From the NCBI GenBank assembly GCA_018818785.1, contig JAHIRF010000008.1, forward strand, positions 1 through 64,000: 64,000 bases of DNA, given 5' to 3'. This document shows positions 7,381 to 16,314 of the stretch, piece after piece (the stretch's first letter is position 1; every line of letters begins with the position of its first letter). The stretch is from Thermoplasmatota archaeon (GTDB lineage Archaea > Thermoplasmatota > Thermoplasmata > UBA10834). The notes beneath the pieces are model-generated. The model did not search any database. It saw nothing but the letters and a program-made list of their open reading frames with translations, and was not told the origin of the DNA. Both the position numbers and the translations under genes were made by a program.

Positions 7381-9249
7381 CTATTCATCCGCCGTCCGAT
7401 CGATAGTTCTTAGATACTCAGCTACCAACTCGAGGCCACCAGCCGTCAACAACCGGATCAGGCTTGCCTTCTTCTTGATCCCTCGGTTCGATGTGAACAT
7501 TTTCCCCAAGATGCGGATATTATCAACAATGTTCAGTTCACGATTCCCGCCGAAATCGAAATAGTTCAAGTCCACATCCATATTGATAGTGTTCAGATCA
7601 GATTTTCCTGGAATGACCTGGATATGCTCCACCCCGTCTCGCGTGACTTTCATGATCCAGCTGGTAACGGCCAGTCCATTATTCATCACTGTGAGCTGCA
7701 CCGTCTGATTGCCAAGGAGCCGCAGGAACGTGCCCATATCGATGAGGTTGTGTACCCCCACGTCCCTCGTGTAACGCTCCACACCAGGGTCCGCGGACGC
7801 CTCTATCACCGCCAGCACATGTTTCCCGAGGTTCTTGTTCTGAAGCTGCGAGCCCATCTCAACCGAGAAACTCAGCTCCTGTAGTCTTTCAGCGATGAAT
7901 TTGGCGAGCGATCTCTTGGACTCATGCCTTATCATATGCATCCGTTCCTTCTCAAGGAACGTGTCTACTGTCCAGAATTTGGCCATACAGATGGAGGCTA
8001 GCTCTTCAATCCGTTCGCTGGAGATGTGCTTCAACTTGAATATCGAGTGCATCTCATCATAACGATTCCAGTCTGTCTCAAAGATCAGCCCTTGGGCATT
8101 CAAATCATCATAGAATCGAGTGCCTGGAAAAGGCGTTGCGATGCCGTAGGCCGTGCTCGTAAGCCCTAACATCTTGGCATAGGCGGGGAACCCTAGTATC
8201 TGGTCTTCGGTTTGATCGGGGAGGCCGATGACGAACGTCCCGCCTGCATTCCCGCCCCATCTTTTTATGTTGTTGACTGCTTGGATATGCACGTCTGTGC
8301 TCAGGCCTTTGGATGTTGATTCGAGGTCATCCATGTGAGGGCTCTCTATGCCCATCTCGAAGCCCTCTATCCCCACTGCGATCATTTTCCGAATGATGTC
8401 AGGGTGCTTCGCCACCGAGTCGGCTCGCACCTTGACGCCGAAGCGTATGTCGAGCTCATGCTGAGCCAAGAGATCGCATAACCGATTCACCAGCGCTGGT
8501 CTCCCAAGGAAATGAGGGTCGGTGATATCTACGCTAAGGGGCTTGTGGTTGTGGAAGGCGTCCATTTCCAAGATCTCCGCCAACACATTCTCGGGAGAGC
8601 GGAAGCGCTGATGACCATTGCTCATGGTTGGTTCGCAACAGAAAGTGCATTCACCATAACACCCTCTGGATGTCGTCAGGGCGTCGTAGTCCCGGCCTCG
8701 CGACGTCCTTGTACCATAGGTATATCTCCTAAGGTGCCTGGCGGGAAAAGGTAGACTATCTAGGTCCTTGATGAACTCTCTATCAGGGTTATGGATAATT
8801 TGCTCCTTCGCTTTGTACGAGACTCCCCGCACGTCTTCTGGTCCACCTTTTTCGACCAGCTCCCGCATGGTGATTTCACCTTCGCCTCGGACTATCAGGT
8901 CCACCTGGGGCTGCAATAAGAGTTCGTCTGCGATGGCCGAGGGATGATACCCACCCAATATGGTCAAGGCACCGTGACCCTTGGCTAACCGCGCGATTTC
9001 CAGACCTTCGCTGTGATCCGTTGCTGACATCGTTATCCCCACAAGATCAGGGTCCAGAGCCATCAAAGACTCCTTGAACGTCTCTTCGAAAGGCCCAGGC
9101 TCCATCTCGAGGTCCAAGATGGTCACAGTGTCCGTGACATCCTCCACCGTGGCAGCGATGTATTCAAGCGCGGTCGGAACCAAATCGAATGCATAGGAAA
9201 GGCCGTGCCTACCGGAAGGCTTGACCAGAAGAACTCTTTTGAATGACAT
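7381..9249 (-). CDS. B12-binding radical SAM protein
   Basis: The 622-residue protein has an N-terminal cobalamin-binding Rossmann domain (about 1-150, with ILGGYHPSA and LIVRGEGE) followed by a radical SAM barrel whose cluster motif reads CYGECTFC (CxxxCxxC, about residues 195-202). This is the class B architecture of BchE- and HpnR-like methylases, P-methylases and ring-forming enzymes. After the barrel there is an extra region of about 200 residues, rich in beta character, that I cannot name; it resembles a lipid- or sterol-binding module in pattern only. A TATA-like element (near 9282-9299, minus strand) and AGGTGA nine bases before the ATG give a complete promoter and start. The substrate is unknown. 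Confidence 0.9.
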   Translation of the reverse strand: MSFKRVLLVKPSGRHGLSYAFDLVPTALEYIAATVEDVTDTVTILDLEMEPGPFEETFKESLMALDPDLVGITMSATDHSEGLEIARLAKGHGALTILGGYHPSAIADELLLQPQVDLIVRGEGEITMRELVEKGGPEDVRGVSYKAKEQIIHNPDREFIKDLDSLPFPARHLRRYTYGTRTSRGRDYDALTTSRGCYGECTFCCEPTMSNGHQRFRSPENVLAEILEMDAFHNHKPLSVDITDPHFLGRPALVNRLCDLLAQHELDIRFGVKVRADSVAKHPDIIRKMIAVGIEGFEMGIESPHMDDLESTSKGLSTDVHIQAVNNIKRWGGNAGGTFVIGLPDQTEDQILGFPAYAKMLGLTSTAYGIATPFPGTRFYDDLNAQGLIFETDWNRYDEMHSIFKLKHISSERIEELASICMAKFWTVDTFLEKERMHMIRHESKRSLAKFIAERLQELSFSVEMGSQLQNKNLGKHVLAVIEASADPGVERYTRDVGVHNLIDMGTFLRLLGNQTVQLTVMNNGLAVTSWIMKVTRDGVEHIQVIPGKSDLNTINMDVDLNYFDFGGNRELNIVDNIRILGKMFTSNRGIKKKASLIRLLTAGGLELVAEYLRTIDRTADE

Positions 9250-9743
9250 GACTGAGCTTCACCTATCAGCGCTCGATAAGAGCAATTAGTATTAATAGCA
9301 AACGAAAATCACAGAATCTGGGTCGCGCTCCGATGACTCCAAAACCCAGGCACTGCCACATCATAGCGCATTCCATCATTATTCCATCCCGCGGTCTTCC
9401 ATAAGCTCAAAGGTGCCAAATCGGGGGAAATAATGATGTACATATTAAACAAATGGATATACCTGGCTTTGACGGTTACTCAAGCAGCCGATTCGCACTC
9501 GTACGCAAATCATAGGCTGAGATTCTCACTAGTGGTTCTAGGGGCAATGGTTATTTGTTCTGCAAGCGCATGCTCTCGTGGAGCCCTCTCGAACACAGCC
9601 ATATGATCCTTGGCTCATGTCTGCATAAACACTGGCACTGGAGAGATGACTCCAAATCAATTCCGAAAATGATACATCGACCAGGGAAGTCGACTACGTC
9701 AGTGAACGACTTTGCGAATTGCAGATATCCAGAAGGTGTTGAG
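9250..9743. other. Divergent intergenic region
   Basis: About 490 bases between the divergent radical SAM and aldo/keto reductase genes. The minus side holds the radical SAM promoter (TATTAATACTAAT near 9286-9298). The plus side is AT-rich around 9430-9460 (ATGATGTACATATTAAAC), which may hold the reductase promoter. An open frame runs in from 9555 in phase with the reductase, but its composition does not look like protein. No RNA gene was recognised. Confidence 0.5.
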
Positions 9744-10907
9744 ATGCAGTACAGAGATTTTGGAAAGCTCGACTGGAAGACTTCAGCGCTGGGTTTCGGA
9801 TGCATGCGTCTTCCCACCACCGATGACAATCCCTTTGGAGGGAACATCGAGGAAGGGATGGCGACCAGGATGATACGCTTGGCCATCGATAAGGGTGTCA
9901 ACTACATAGATACCGCATATCCATATCACGAAGGCAAGAGCGAGGTCCTGCTTGGCAAGGTGCTCAAGGACGGATACAGGGAGAAAGTAAGGCTCGCAAC
10001 GAAATCCCCCGTATGGTTGATCAAGGAAGCTGATGATTTTGATAAATATCTCAATGAACAGCTTGAGAGGCTTCAGACAGACCACATCGATTTCTACCTA
10101 CTCCATGGCCTGGGAAAGGAGAGATGGGAAGATACCGTGATCAAGCTCGGACTGCTCGATAGAGCGGAGTCCGCAATCAAAGATGGTAGGATCAGGCATC
10201 TCGGATTCTCCTTCCACGATGATATCGAGGCATTCAGGACAATAATGGATGGATATGACAAATGGACATTCTGTCAGATACAGTACAATTACATGGACAC
10301 AGAGAACCAGGCAGGGACTGAAGGGTTGCGGTACGCCGCATCGAAGGGGCTCGCAGTCATCATAATGGAACCGCTCCTGGGCGGGAAGCTGGCAAGGCCA
10401 CCCAGGCAGATAGCTGATGTTCTGAGTGAATCGGGATCAGCTCGAACCCCTGCCGACTTGGCGCTCCAATGGATATGGGACCAGCCGGAGGTTTCTCTCC
10501 TCTTGAGTGGCATGAGTACCATCGATCAAGTCAATGAGAACCTTCGGTCAGCGGAAGCATCAGGGACCAATCTGCTTGGCGAAGACGAACTGGATCTGAT
10601 TGGAAGGATACAGGAGGCGTTCCGACAGAAGATGCTTGTCCAGTGCACCAAGTGCGGATATTGCATGCCCTGCCCGAACGGAGTCAAGATACCGTCCAAT
10701 TTCGAGTTGTATAATGAGGGGTACATGTACGAAGCCGTTGAATCGTCGAGATTCTCCTATAAGAGATTCCTCGAGGAAGGGGGGCGAGCGAGTGCATGCA
10801 CACAATGCGGGGAATGCATGGAAAAATGTCCGCAGAAGATACCAATCAAAGATATGATGCCAAAGGTGCATTCGGTACTAGGTGAAGGCAAGCCTTACGA
10901 GGAATGA
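9744..10907 (+). CDS. Aldo/keto reductase with C-terminal 4Fe-4S domain
   Basis: The protein is 387 residues when started at the ATG at 9744, which is preceded by AAGGTG and gives the family's usual N-terminus (MQYRDFGKLDWKTSALGFG). The first 280 residues form the AKR barrel, with the catalytic region around YIDTAYPYHEGKSE. The C-terminal part has two ferredoxin-type motifs, CTKCGYCMPCPNG and CTQCGECMEKCP, so eight Cys can hold two clusters. Such AKR-ferredoxin proteins are frequent in anaerobic archaea and bacteria and are thought to couple ferredoxin to NAD(P)H-dependent carbonyl reduction; the substrate is unknown. Ferredoxin is encoded elsewhere in the window (28334). Confidence 0.92.
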   Translation: MQYRDFGKLDWKTSALGFGCMRLPTTDDNPFGGNIEEGMATRMIRLAIDKGVNYIDTAYPYHEGKSEVLLGKVLKDGYREKVRLATKSPVWLIKEADDFDKYLNEQLERLQTDHIDFYLLHGLGKERWEDTVIKLGLLDRAESAIKDGRIRHLGFSFHDDIEAFRTIMDGYDKWTFCQIQYNYMDTENQAGTEGLRYAASKGLAVIIMEPLLGGKLARPPRQIADVLSESGSARTPADLALQWIWDQPEVSLLLSGMSTIDQVNENLRSAEASGTNLLGEDELDLIGRIQEAFRQKMLVQCTKCGYCMPCPNGVKIPSNFELYNEGYMYEAVESSRFSYKRFLEEGGRASACTQCGECMEKCPQKIPIKDMMPKVHSVLGEGKPYEE

Positions 10908-10929
10908 TGAGTGAACCGACCTGGGTCAA

Positions 10930-11406
10930 TCAGGAGACGCTTCTTCGTCTGGCCCTCAGATCCTTCACGATTATTGCCGGGTGGCAGGTCTTGTTCAGCT
11001 CCGGGCATCCCCTACATCCATCCAGGGTCTTTGGACCGCGTTCACCCTTGCCCAATATACGATAGCCGATGCTCTTGTAGAAATCAGGGATCCTCGCCTT
11101 AGCCCAGAGTTCGATCATGCCCCGGTCCCGTGCCTCGCCCTCGACCATGTCGACGAGAGACCCACCTATTCCTTGGAGCCTTACGCTATCATCGACGGCG
11201 ACCCATTCGAGGAAGAGATTGCCGTCCTCGTGCTCAAGAGCTGCGCTGCCCATGAGTCTACTATCAAGGAAGTATCCGAAGGCGGCAACGATGTTGTCTG
11301 TTGGTTTGTCAGCTACATCCAGGCCGGCTCGGAGCGCCAGCTCCTTCACGGCATCATAATCGTCTATCCGCCTGAATTCGGACCTCTCTGACGCTGCAGC
11401 TACCAT
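10930..11406 (-). CDS. GNAT-family N-acetyltransferase
   Basis: The 158-residue protein has the GNAT acetyl-CoA-binding loop VRLQGIGGSLVDMVEGEA (R/Q-x-x-G-x-G/A) about residues 75-93, preceded by the beta strand FLEWVAVDDS and followed by YKSIGYRILGKGE, the typical family ending. A Cys pair region near the C-terminus (CRGCPELNKTC, about residues 130-140) is unusual and could bind a metal. The acceptor is unknown. It is convergent with the aldo/keto reductase gene and lies upstream of the ABC exporter on the same strand. Confidence 0.88.
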   Translation of the reverse strand: MVAAASERSEFRRIDDYDAVKELALRAGLDVADKPTDNIVAAFGYFLDSRLMGSAALEHEDGNLFLEWVAVDDSVRLQGIGGSLVDMVEGEARDRGMIELWAKARIPDFYKSIGYRILGKGERGPKTLDGCRGCPELNKTCHPAIIVKDLRARRRSVS

Positions 11407-11459
11407 TACTCCAGCGCATGGATGAACTTGGCTTATACCTTGCTATTCAGGCATCGTGG

Positions 11460-12545
11460 CTACTTCTCTTTCCAAGACATTAGTCTGCTGGCCAGTACGA
11501 AGAACACCATTCCCATGAGTACTATGATCGCCAGGTTCACAAGGGCGCTCGTCTCGTTGCCGAATATCATCGTGTCCCTAAGCCCATCGTTCAGGTAGGT
11601 CAACGGCATGGCCTTGGAGATCATCTGCATATATTCAGGCATCGAGTCCAGGTCCCAGAACGATCCAGATAGGAACATCATTGGGAATCCGATCGCATTC
11701 GATATGGCTGAACCGGATTCGGGGTCCTTGACAATCGTTCCGAGGAGCATTCCGAGGCTCGTGAAGAGGAATGCCCCTCCAATCACAAGGATCAACGATA
11801 GGGGCGTGAGGACAGCATTGAGATCGAATACAAGCATAGCGACGGCGAAAGTCACCAGGAGAGAGGCTATCAAGAGGACGGAATTGAAGAGGAATTTCGA
11901 TACGAGCCAATCGGATTTCTTGAGCCCTGTCGTCGCCAGGAGTTTGAAATAGCCACGACTCCGGTATTCGGCGCACATGGATGTCATGAAATACATCGCC
12001 GTGATCATGACAGTGAGGCCTACAAAACCCGGCAAGAAGAAATCATATGGGGTGAGCTCGTCCGAACCAGGATTCTGAGTCGCAAACCCTATGATGCTCT
12101 CCGAACCGGAGAGATCGTAATTCATCTGAGCTATGACTGCCTGGAACACCCCAGCAGCAATCTGGGATGATGATTTTGAATGGTCTAGGTAGAGAATCAC
12201 GTCAATATGCGTGTCAATCAATATGCTGGCAGTGAAATTGGATGGGATGAATGCCGCTATAGACAGACTATTCTCACTTATGTATTCCTGGATATCTGAG
12301 GATCGATCAATCAAATGAATCTCGAAATATCCTGTTGAATTGAGTGCGTCCATTAGGGCCACAGAATATGGACCGTCATCCATGTTCTGCACATGCAACG
12401 ATATCCCGCCGCCGTCTCCCCCGCTGAATACGGCTCCGAAGAGCATTATCAAGAGCAGAGGAAAGATGAATGTGAAGAAGGCACCGACCTTTGTACGTAT
12501 GTACTGTCGACCGAAGCTCAGGGCGTCAGAGAGAATCCTGTTCAT
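11460..12545 (-). CDS. ABC-2 type transporter permease
   Basis: The product is 361 residues with the ABC-2 permease plan: an N-terminal helix (GAFFTFIFPLLLIMLFGAVF), a large outer loop of about 140 residues, then five hydrophobic helices (from LPGFVGLTVMITAMYFMTSM to LAIIVLMGMVFFVLA). The motif-like stretch SNAIGFPMMFLSGSFWDLDSMPEYMQ is characteristic of the DrrB/NodJ-like group, which exports drugs, lipids or polysaccharides. Its ATG overlaps the last bases of the ATPase gene (ATGA), so both are translated together. The substrate cannot be deduced. Confidence 0.9.
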   Translation of the reverse strand: MNRILSDALSFGRQYIRTKVGAFFTFIFPLLLIMLFGAVFSGGDGGGISLHVQNMDDGPYSVALMDALNSTGYFEIHLIDRSSDIQEYISENSLSIAAFIPSNFTASILIDTHIDVILYLDHSKSSSQIAAGVFQAVIAQMNYDLSGSESIIGFATQNPGSDELTPYDFFLPGFVGLTVMITAMYFMTSMCAEYRSRGYFKLLATTGLKKSDWLVSKFLFNSVLLIASLLVTFAVAMLVFDLNAVLTPLSLILVIGGAFLFTSLGMLLGTIVKDPESGSAISNAIGFPMMFLSGSFWDLDSMPEYMQMISKAMPLTYLNDGLRDTMIFGNETSALVNLAIIVLMGMVFFVLASRLMSWKEK

Positions 12546-13480
12546 TTCTGGAGCACCCCCTCATCCATCTTGGCCCCCACCAGATTCAGGAAGACATCCT
12601 CCAATGTGTCTCGGCGGGTGTATATCTCCTCGATGTCGATCGGAATGGATGACAACTTGGCGAACATCGCCCTCAATTCGGAAGGATTGGAGACAGACAC
12701 GGTCACATCACCGTTCTTCTCGGTCGAAGAAATCCCTCTGCAGGAGAGTTCGCGCATGCCCGCGGATCCAACGCCTCTCAGCACGATGGAGGTCTTCGAA
12801 CCATACCTGGATACCAATTCCCCAGGAGATCCAGAGACCAGGATCTTACCATTGAACATGATTGCTACATCATCAGCCAGCTTCTCCACTTCGTCCAGAT
12901 AATGCGTCGTAAGCACTATCGTCGCACCGCGTTTCTTCGCCTTTTCGATGAGTTCCCAAAGGTCCCGCCTAGCTTTGGGGTCCAGACCAGTCGTGGGCTC
13001 ATCTAGAAATAGCAGCTCCGGGTCGTTCACCATGGACAGCGCGATGCCCAGCTTTCTCTTCTCCCCTCCAGAGAGTTTCTTGGACATCACCTTCTTTCTA
13101 TCGGATAGGCCAACCTCGTCGAGCAATCGATCAATGTCTATCCTGGTCTTGGGAATATCGAAGAGGTCGCTCCAATACTTGACAGCCTCAAATGGAGTGA
13201 GCAGGTCAAATGGTTCGAAGTTCTGCGGAAGGACCCCGACCTTCTTCCGGATGTGTCCATAATTCCGGAGTGCGTCTGAGCCAAGGACTGTGACTTCACC
13301 AGAGGTCGGGACACGGAGACCTTCGAGAATCTCGACGGTCGTGGTCTTCCCTGCACCGTTCGGTCCAAGAATCGAGTATATTCTCCCTCGTTCAATTGAG
13401 AATGAAATATCATCCACCGCTGTGATATTCGGTGGATATCGCTTGCAGAGGCCTCGGACATCAATCACGGAGTCTGACAT
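12542..13480 (-). CDS. ABC transporter ATP-binding protein
   Basis: The ATPase has Walker A GPNGAGKTTT (about residues 40-49), Q-loop, signature LSGGEKRKLG, Walker B LLFLDEPTTGLD, and the H-loop TTHYLDE, giving a complete nucleotide-binding domain. The C-terminal 80 residues form the small extra domain seen in DrrA-like exporter ATPases. I start at the ATG at 13480 (MSDSVIDVRGL), which has AGGTTCAC just upstream and gives 312 residues. An in-frame upstream start adds 27 residues that read as leader. The gene overlaps its permease by four bases. Confidence 0.93.
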   Translation of the reverse strand: MSDSVIDVRGLCKRYPPNITAVDDISFSIERGRIYSILGPNGAGKTTTVEILEGLRVPTSGEVTVLGSDALRNYGHIRKKVGVLPQNFEPFDLLTPFEAVKYWSDLFDIPKTRIDIDRLLDEVGLSDRKKVMSKKLSGGEKRKLGIALSMVNDPELLFLDEPTTGLDPKARRDLWELIEKAKKRGATIVLTTHYLDEVEKLADDVAIMFNGKILVSGSPGELVSRYGSKTSIVLRGVGSAGMRELSCRGISSTEKNGDVTVSVSNPSELRAMFAKLSSIPIDIEEIYTRRDTLEDVFLNLVGAKMDEGVLQK

Positions 13481-13674
13481 GTGAACCTGCCTACCTCGCG
13501 TTATGGACCATAATGCATCCCATTCCCCTATTAAGTTGCTGAATTCAAATCTGTATCCCATCCGTGAAATCCAGGAGGAGCATCAGTACGAATCATCCAA
13601 TGGAATATGAAGGAAGATGTTTGATGGATTTCAGATTGCGAGAGAACTCGATTCCTGAGCAAATCACGAGTGAT

Positions 13675-13956
13675 TCAGTTCTTATCAAGGACTCGGATCA
13701 AGTGCCAGCCGAACTGAGTCTTGACTGGACCTACTACCTGGCCCTTCACTCCCTCAAAAGCTGCGACTTCGAACTCTCGAACCATCATGTTCTTCCCGAA
13801 CCAGCCGAGGTCACCGCCACTCTTGCCCGAAGGGCATTCTGAATGCTTCTTCGCAAGCTCGCTGAAGTTCTCTCCGCCCTTGACCTTGTTCATCAGTTCC
13901 TTGGCCTCATTCTCGGTCTTCACCAGTATGTGCGCTGCATGAACCTTGTTGACCAT
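13675..13956 (-). CDS. Parvulin-type peptidyl-prolyl cis-trans isomerase
   Basis: The 93-residue protein is a stand-alone parvulin domain: AAHILVKTENEAKEL, the SGGDLGWFGKNMM loop, and QFGWHLIRVLDKN at the end are family signatures. It would catalyse proline isomerisation in folding, probably in the cytoplasm because no signal peptide is present. I start at the ATG at 13956, because a TATA-like element (ACTTTATTAT on the minus strand) lies about 28 bases upstream and overlaps an alternative ATG at 13980. This matches a leaderless transcript. Confidence 0.9.
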   Translation of the reverse strand: MVNKVHAAHILVKTENEAKELMNKVKGGENFSELAKKHSECPSGKSGGDLGWFGKNMMVREFEVAAFEGVKGQVVGPVKTQFGWHLIRVLDKN

Positions 13957-14029
13957 GCTCCCGCATCCAGTCGTTGACATAATAAAGTTTTCGAAACAAG
14001 ATGCAGCAGGCGATAACTGAGGTGCCCCA

Positions 14030-15460
14030 TCACGCCGATCGCGTCTCGTACTCAGAAATCAGTGTATCGCCTTGGCAGATGATCTCTGAATCATATGCGG
14101 GAACCCTGTGCTCAGATAATAGCTTCCTGGCGATGCTGCGCGCATCATCGACCATTGAATCGGACATGGTAGCCTCCCATTTATCCATGGCAGTGTTCTT
14201 GAAGGTCAGTTCATTCTTGAAATGTTTGGCAGTATGCGGATGCGTTATGAACGTGTTCCCATGACCGACCTGACGCACGACGTCCAATGCGATCGAACTC
14301 TCATCAATCACATGATCCCTCATGAATCCTCGGACCTGTTCCCACAATTTGGAGTCAATCACCGCTTGGTCGAAGGATGCGCCTTTGACTGCATCTAGCC
14401 CGCCAATACCCGAGACGAGGTCGGTGTTGCCAAGAGTGCTCAAGGCCAATCCCATGATCTCGGTGAGAGTATGCGGCATGCCAGGATCTGCAGTATCGTT
14501 GGCGCCCCAATCCCCAACCATGCTCGGCAACTCATATCTGCGAGCCATCTGGCCCAGCCCCGCCGCGATGATGCTCTGTTCGGCCGACATGTAATCAATC
14601 GATCCAGATCGCATGTTTATGGGTGCTGACGATGAACAATAGACATGCGGCGCCCCAGGGGCCGCACACTGAGTCATGACAAGGCTTGCGAGGTTCTCGG
14701 TGTTCGCATTGCAGATAGTACCAGCTAACGTCACCGGAGCGGATCCCCCAGACAATGACATGGACATCGACATGACGGGGATACCTGACCGAGACAGCTC
14801 CAGCATACCTTCAACAATTCCAGCCTCGTACGATAGAGGAGCGATCGAACAACATATCACAGAGAACAGAGGTCTCTTCCTCAACGCATCCTCGCCTCCT
14901 GCGAGCAGCGATGCGAGAGACACCTGCATGCGTGCATCCTCTGCGCTCAGGATCGATACACTAGTCACATGCTTCGTGGTGTTCTGGAGAGCAGTCCACA
15001 ATTCGTGCAGGCCATGCGACACCGCGGAAACCTCGGTGGCTGTGAGGGTGGTCCATACGTAATCAGCGCCTTGGAGCGCGTCGGCCAGCCGTATTATGTC
15101 AGCGATGTCCTTGCGGGTCGATGGCCTCTTCTCGCCGGTATCCATGTCCCTGATGTATACGCCTAGACCCGTCGTGGCGGCGAATGGAGGACCATCCACG
15201 GGGATCTCCAAATCGTGTTTCGGATCCCTCGCGCACATTCGGAATCGCTTCGGCGCCGTTCCCAGCGCATCCTTCACCATGCATTCCGGCAATCTCGCGA
15301 CCATCTTCGAGTGGTCTATTTGAGCACCATGCTCTTCGAGGAGTCCGAGCACGTAATTGCTGGGGACATGCACCCCAATCTCCGCCAAACATCTCAGGCT
15401 CTGTTCGTGTATTAGCTCCATCTCATCCCTGTTGAGGAAAATAAAACGTCCTACGGCCAT
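14030..15460 (-). CDS. MttB-family methyltransferase without pyrrolysine
   Basis: The 476-residue protein belongs to the MttB superfamily (trimethylamine:corrinoid methyltransferase and relatives). Family features include the N-terminal helical lead, a TTGLGVYI-like strand, the TAGTxCNANTEN region read as LAGTICNANTENLAS, and the last third DLVSGIGGLDAVKGASFDQAVID. The frame is uninterrupted and ends in TGA, so there is no in-frame UAG for pyrrolysine. Non-Pyl members include the glycine betaine methyltransferase MtgB, so a quaternary amine or similar methyl donor is likely, feeding a corrinoid protein. No corrinoid protein or activase gene is close by. The minus-strand leader has GGGAGT nine bases before the ATG. 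Confidence 0.88.
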   Translation of the reverse strand: MAVGRFIFLNRDEMELIHEQSLRCLAEIGVHVPSNYVLGLLEEHGAQIDHSKMVARLPECMVKDALGTAPKRFRMCARDPKHDLEIPVDGPPFAATTGLGVYIRDMDTGEKRPSTRKDIADIIRLADALQGADYVWTTLTATEVSAVSHGLHELWTALQNTTKHVTSVSILSAEDARMQVSLASLLAGGEDALRKRPLFSVICCSIAPLSYEAGIVEGMLELSRSGIPVMSMSMSLSGGSAPVTLAGTICNANTENLASLVMTQCAAPGAPHVYCSSSAPINMRSGSIDYMSAEQSIIAAGLGQMARRYELPSMVGDWGANDTADPGMPHTLTEIMGLALSTLGNTDLVSGIGGLDAVKGASFDQAVIDSKLWEQVRGFMRDHVIDESSIALDVVRQVGHGNTFITHPHTAKHFKNELTFKNTAMDKWEATMSDSMVDDARSIARKLLSEHRVPAYDSEIICQGDTLISEYETRSA

Positions 15461-15554
15461 TCTTGCTCAACTCCCAGACCGCTGACCTCTCCAGAAGATC
15501 CCAGCGGGCCCGTCCGAAATCATGAAGCAGATAGTTAATCTCTGGTACGAAGCC

Positions 15555-16223
15555 TTAAGTCGATTTTGGTACCGCATGATCTCCGTGCTTCCGCATCAAC
15601 ACCTTCAGGACATCCCTCTTGCCGGCGACCGCACCGAAGGTGACCCTCCTTATCGCGCCAACTTCCATCACTATCTCGAAGGACCTGAACAAGGACTGGA
15701 CTTCGCCCTCCTGGAAGTAGTGGGTCATTATGCCGTCCCCACGAAGGTACGAGAAATCCTCGATCTCCTTACCTTCCCCGCATCTTATATCCCCACGTCC
15801 AAAGACCTCGATGAAAATGAATCCATCCGTCTTGAGGGCCGCCGATAGTTGCTTCGCCGCTGTGACCCTTTCAGCCCCGACCATGTGCGAAAGGGTATGC
15901 ACGCAGGAAATAACATCGAACTTTTCTTCACCAAATGGAAGTTTCAATATGTTGCATTCGACCAGATTGGCGATTCTATCCGGATCACGTTGAGACCTCA
16001 GGGCCATGAGAGCCTCTCGAGAGAAATCGCAGGCCACGACATCGCATTTCTTTAGGAGGACCTCGGTCGTCTTCCCATCGCCGCAGCCGGCATCCATGGC
16101 GAGCATCCCTTTCCGCAGATGTGGCTCAAGGAATAATATGTCGCCAGTACCCCCATAATGGAGCCCGCGCTTGGAATACAACTTCTGCCAGGCATCCTTC
16201 GCCTTGGATAAGCCACCAACCAT
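15555..16223 (-). CDS. Class I SAM-dependent methyltransferase
   Basis: The protein has the SAM-binding motif AMDAGCGDGKTTEVLL (motif I) followed by VVACDFSREAL (motif II acidic end) and FDVISCVHTLSHM, the typical Rossmann methyltransferase series. I start at ATG 16223 (MVGGLSKAKDAW, 222 residues), with GAGG seven bases upstream; a GTG at 16238 is a second option. The C-terminal part (about residues 140-222) probably binds the substrate, which is not recognised. It lies divergent from the DEAD-box helicase, sharing an intergenic region of about 90 bases. Confidence 0.85.
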   Translation of the reverse strand: MVGGLSKAKDAWQKLYSKRGLHYGGTGDILFLEPHLRKGMLAMDAGCGDGKTTEVLLKKCDVVACDFSREALMALRSQRDPDRIANLVECNILKLPFGEEKFDVISCVHTLSHMVGAERVTAAKQLSAALKTDGFIFIEVFGRGDIRCGEGKEIEDFSYLRGDGIMTHYFQEGEVQSLFRSFEIVMEVGAIRRVTFGAVAGKRDVLKVLMRKHGDHAVPKST

Positions 16224-16314
16224 CTGTACGCCTCGCACTTACTAAACCATATGGATTCAAATAGTACAAAAAGACTAACTCGACACCTGGAAGAAGACAA
16301 GGAAGACTGAAAGC

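Noticed and set aside
14030-15460. Pyrrolysine-containing MttB
   Set aside because: The frame contains no UAG; it is uninterrupted and ends in TGA.
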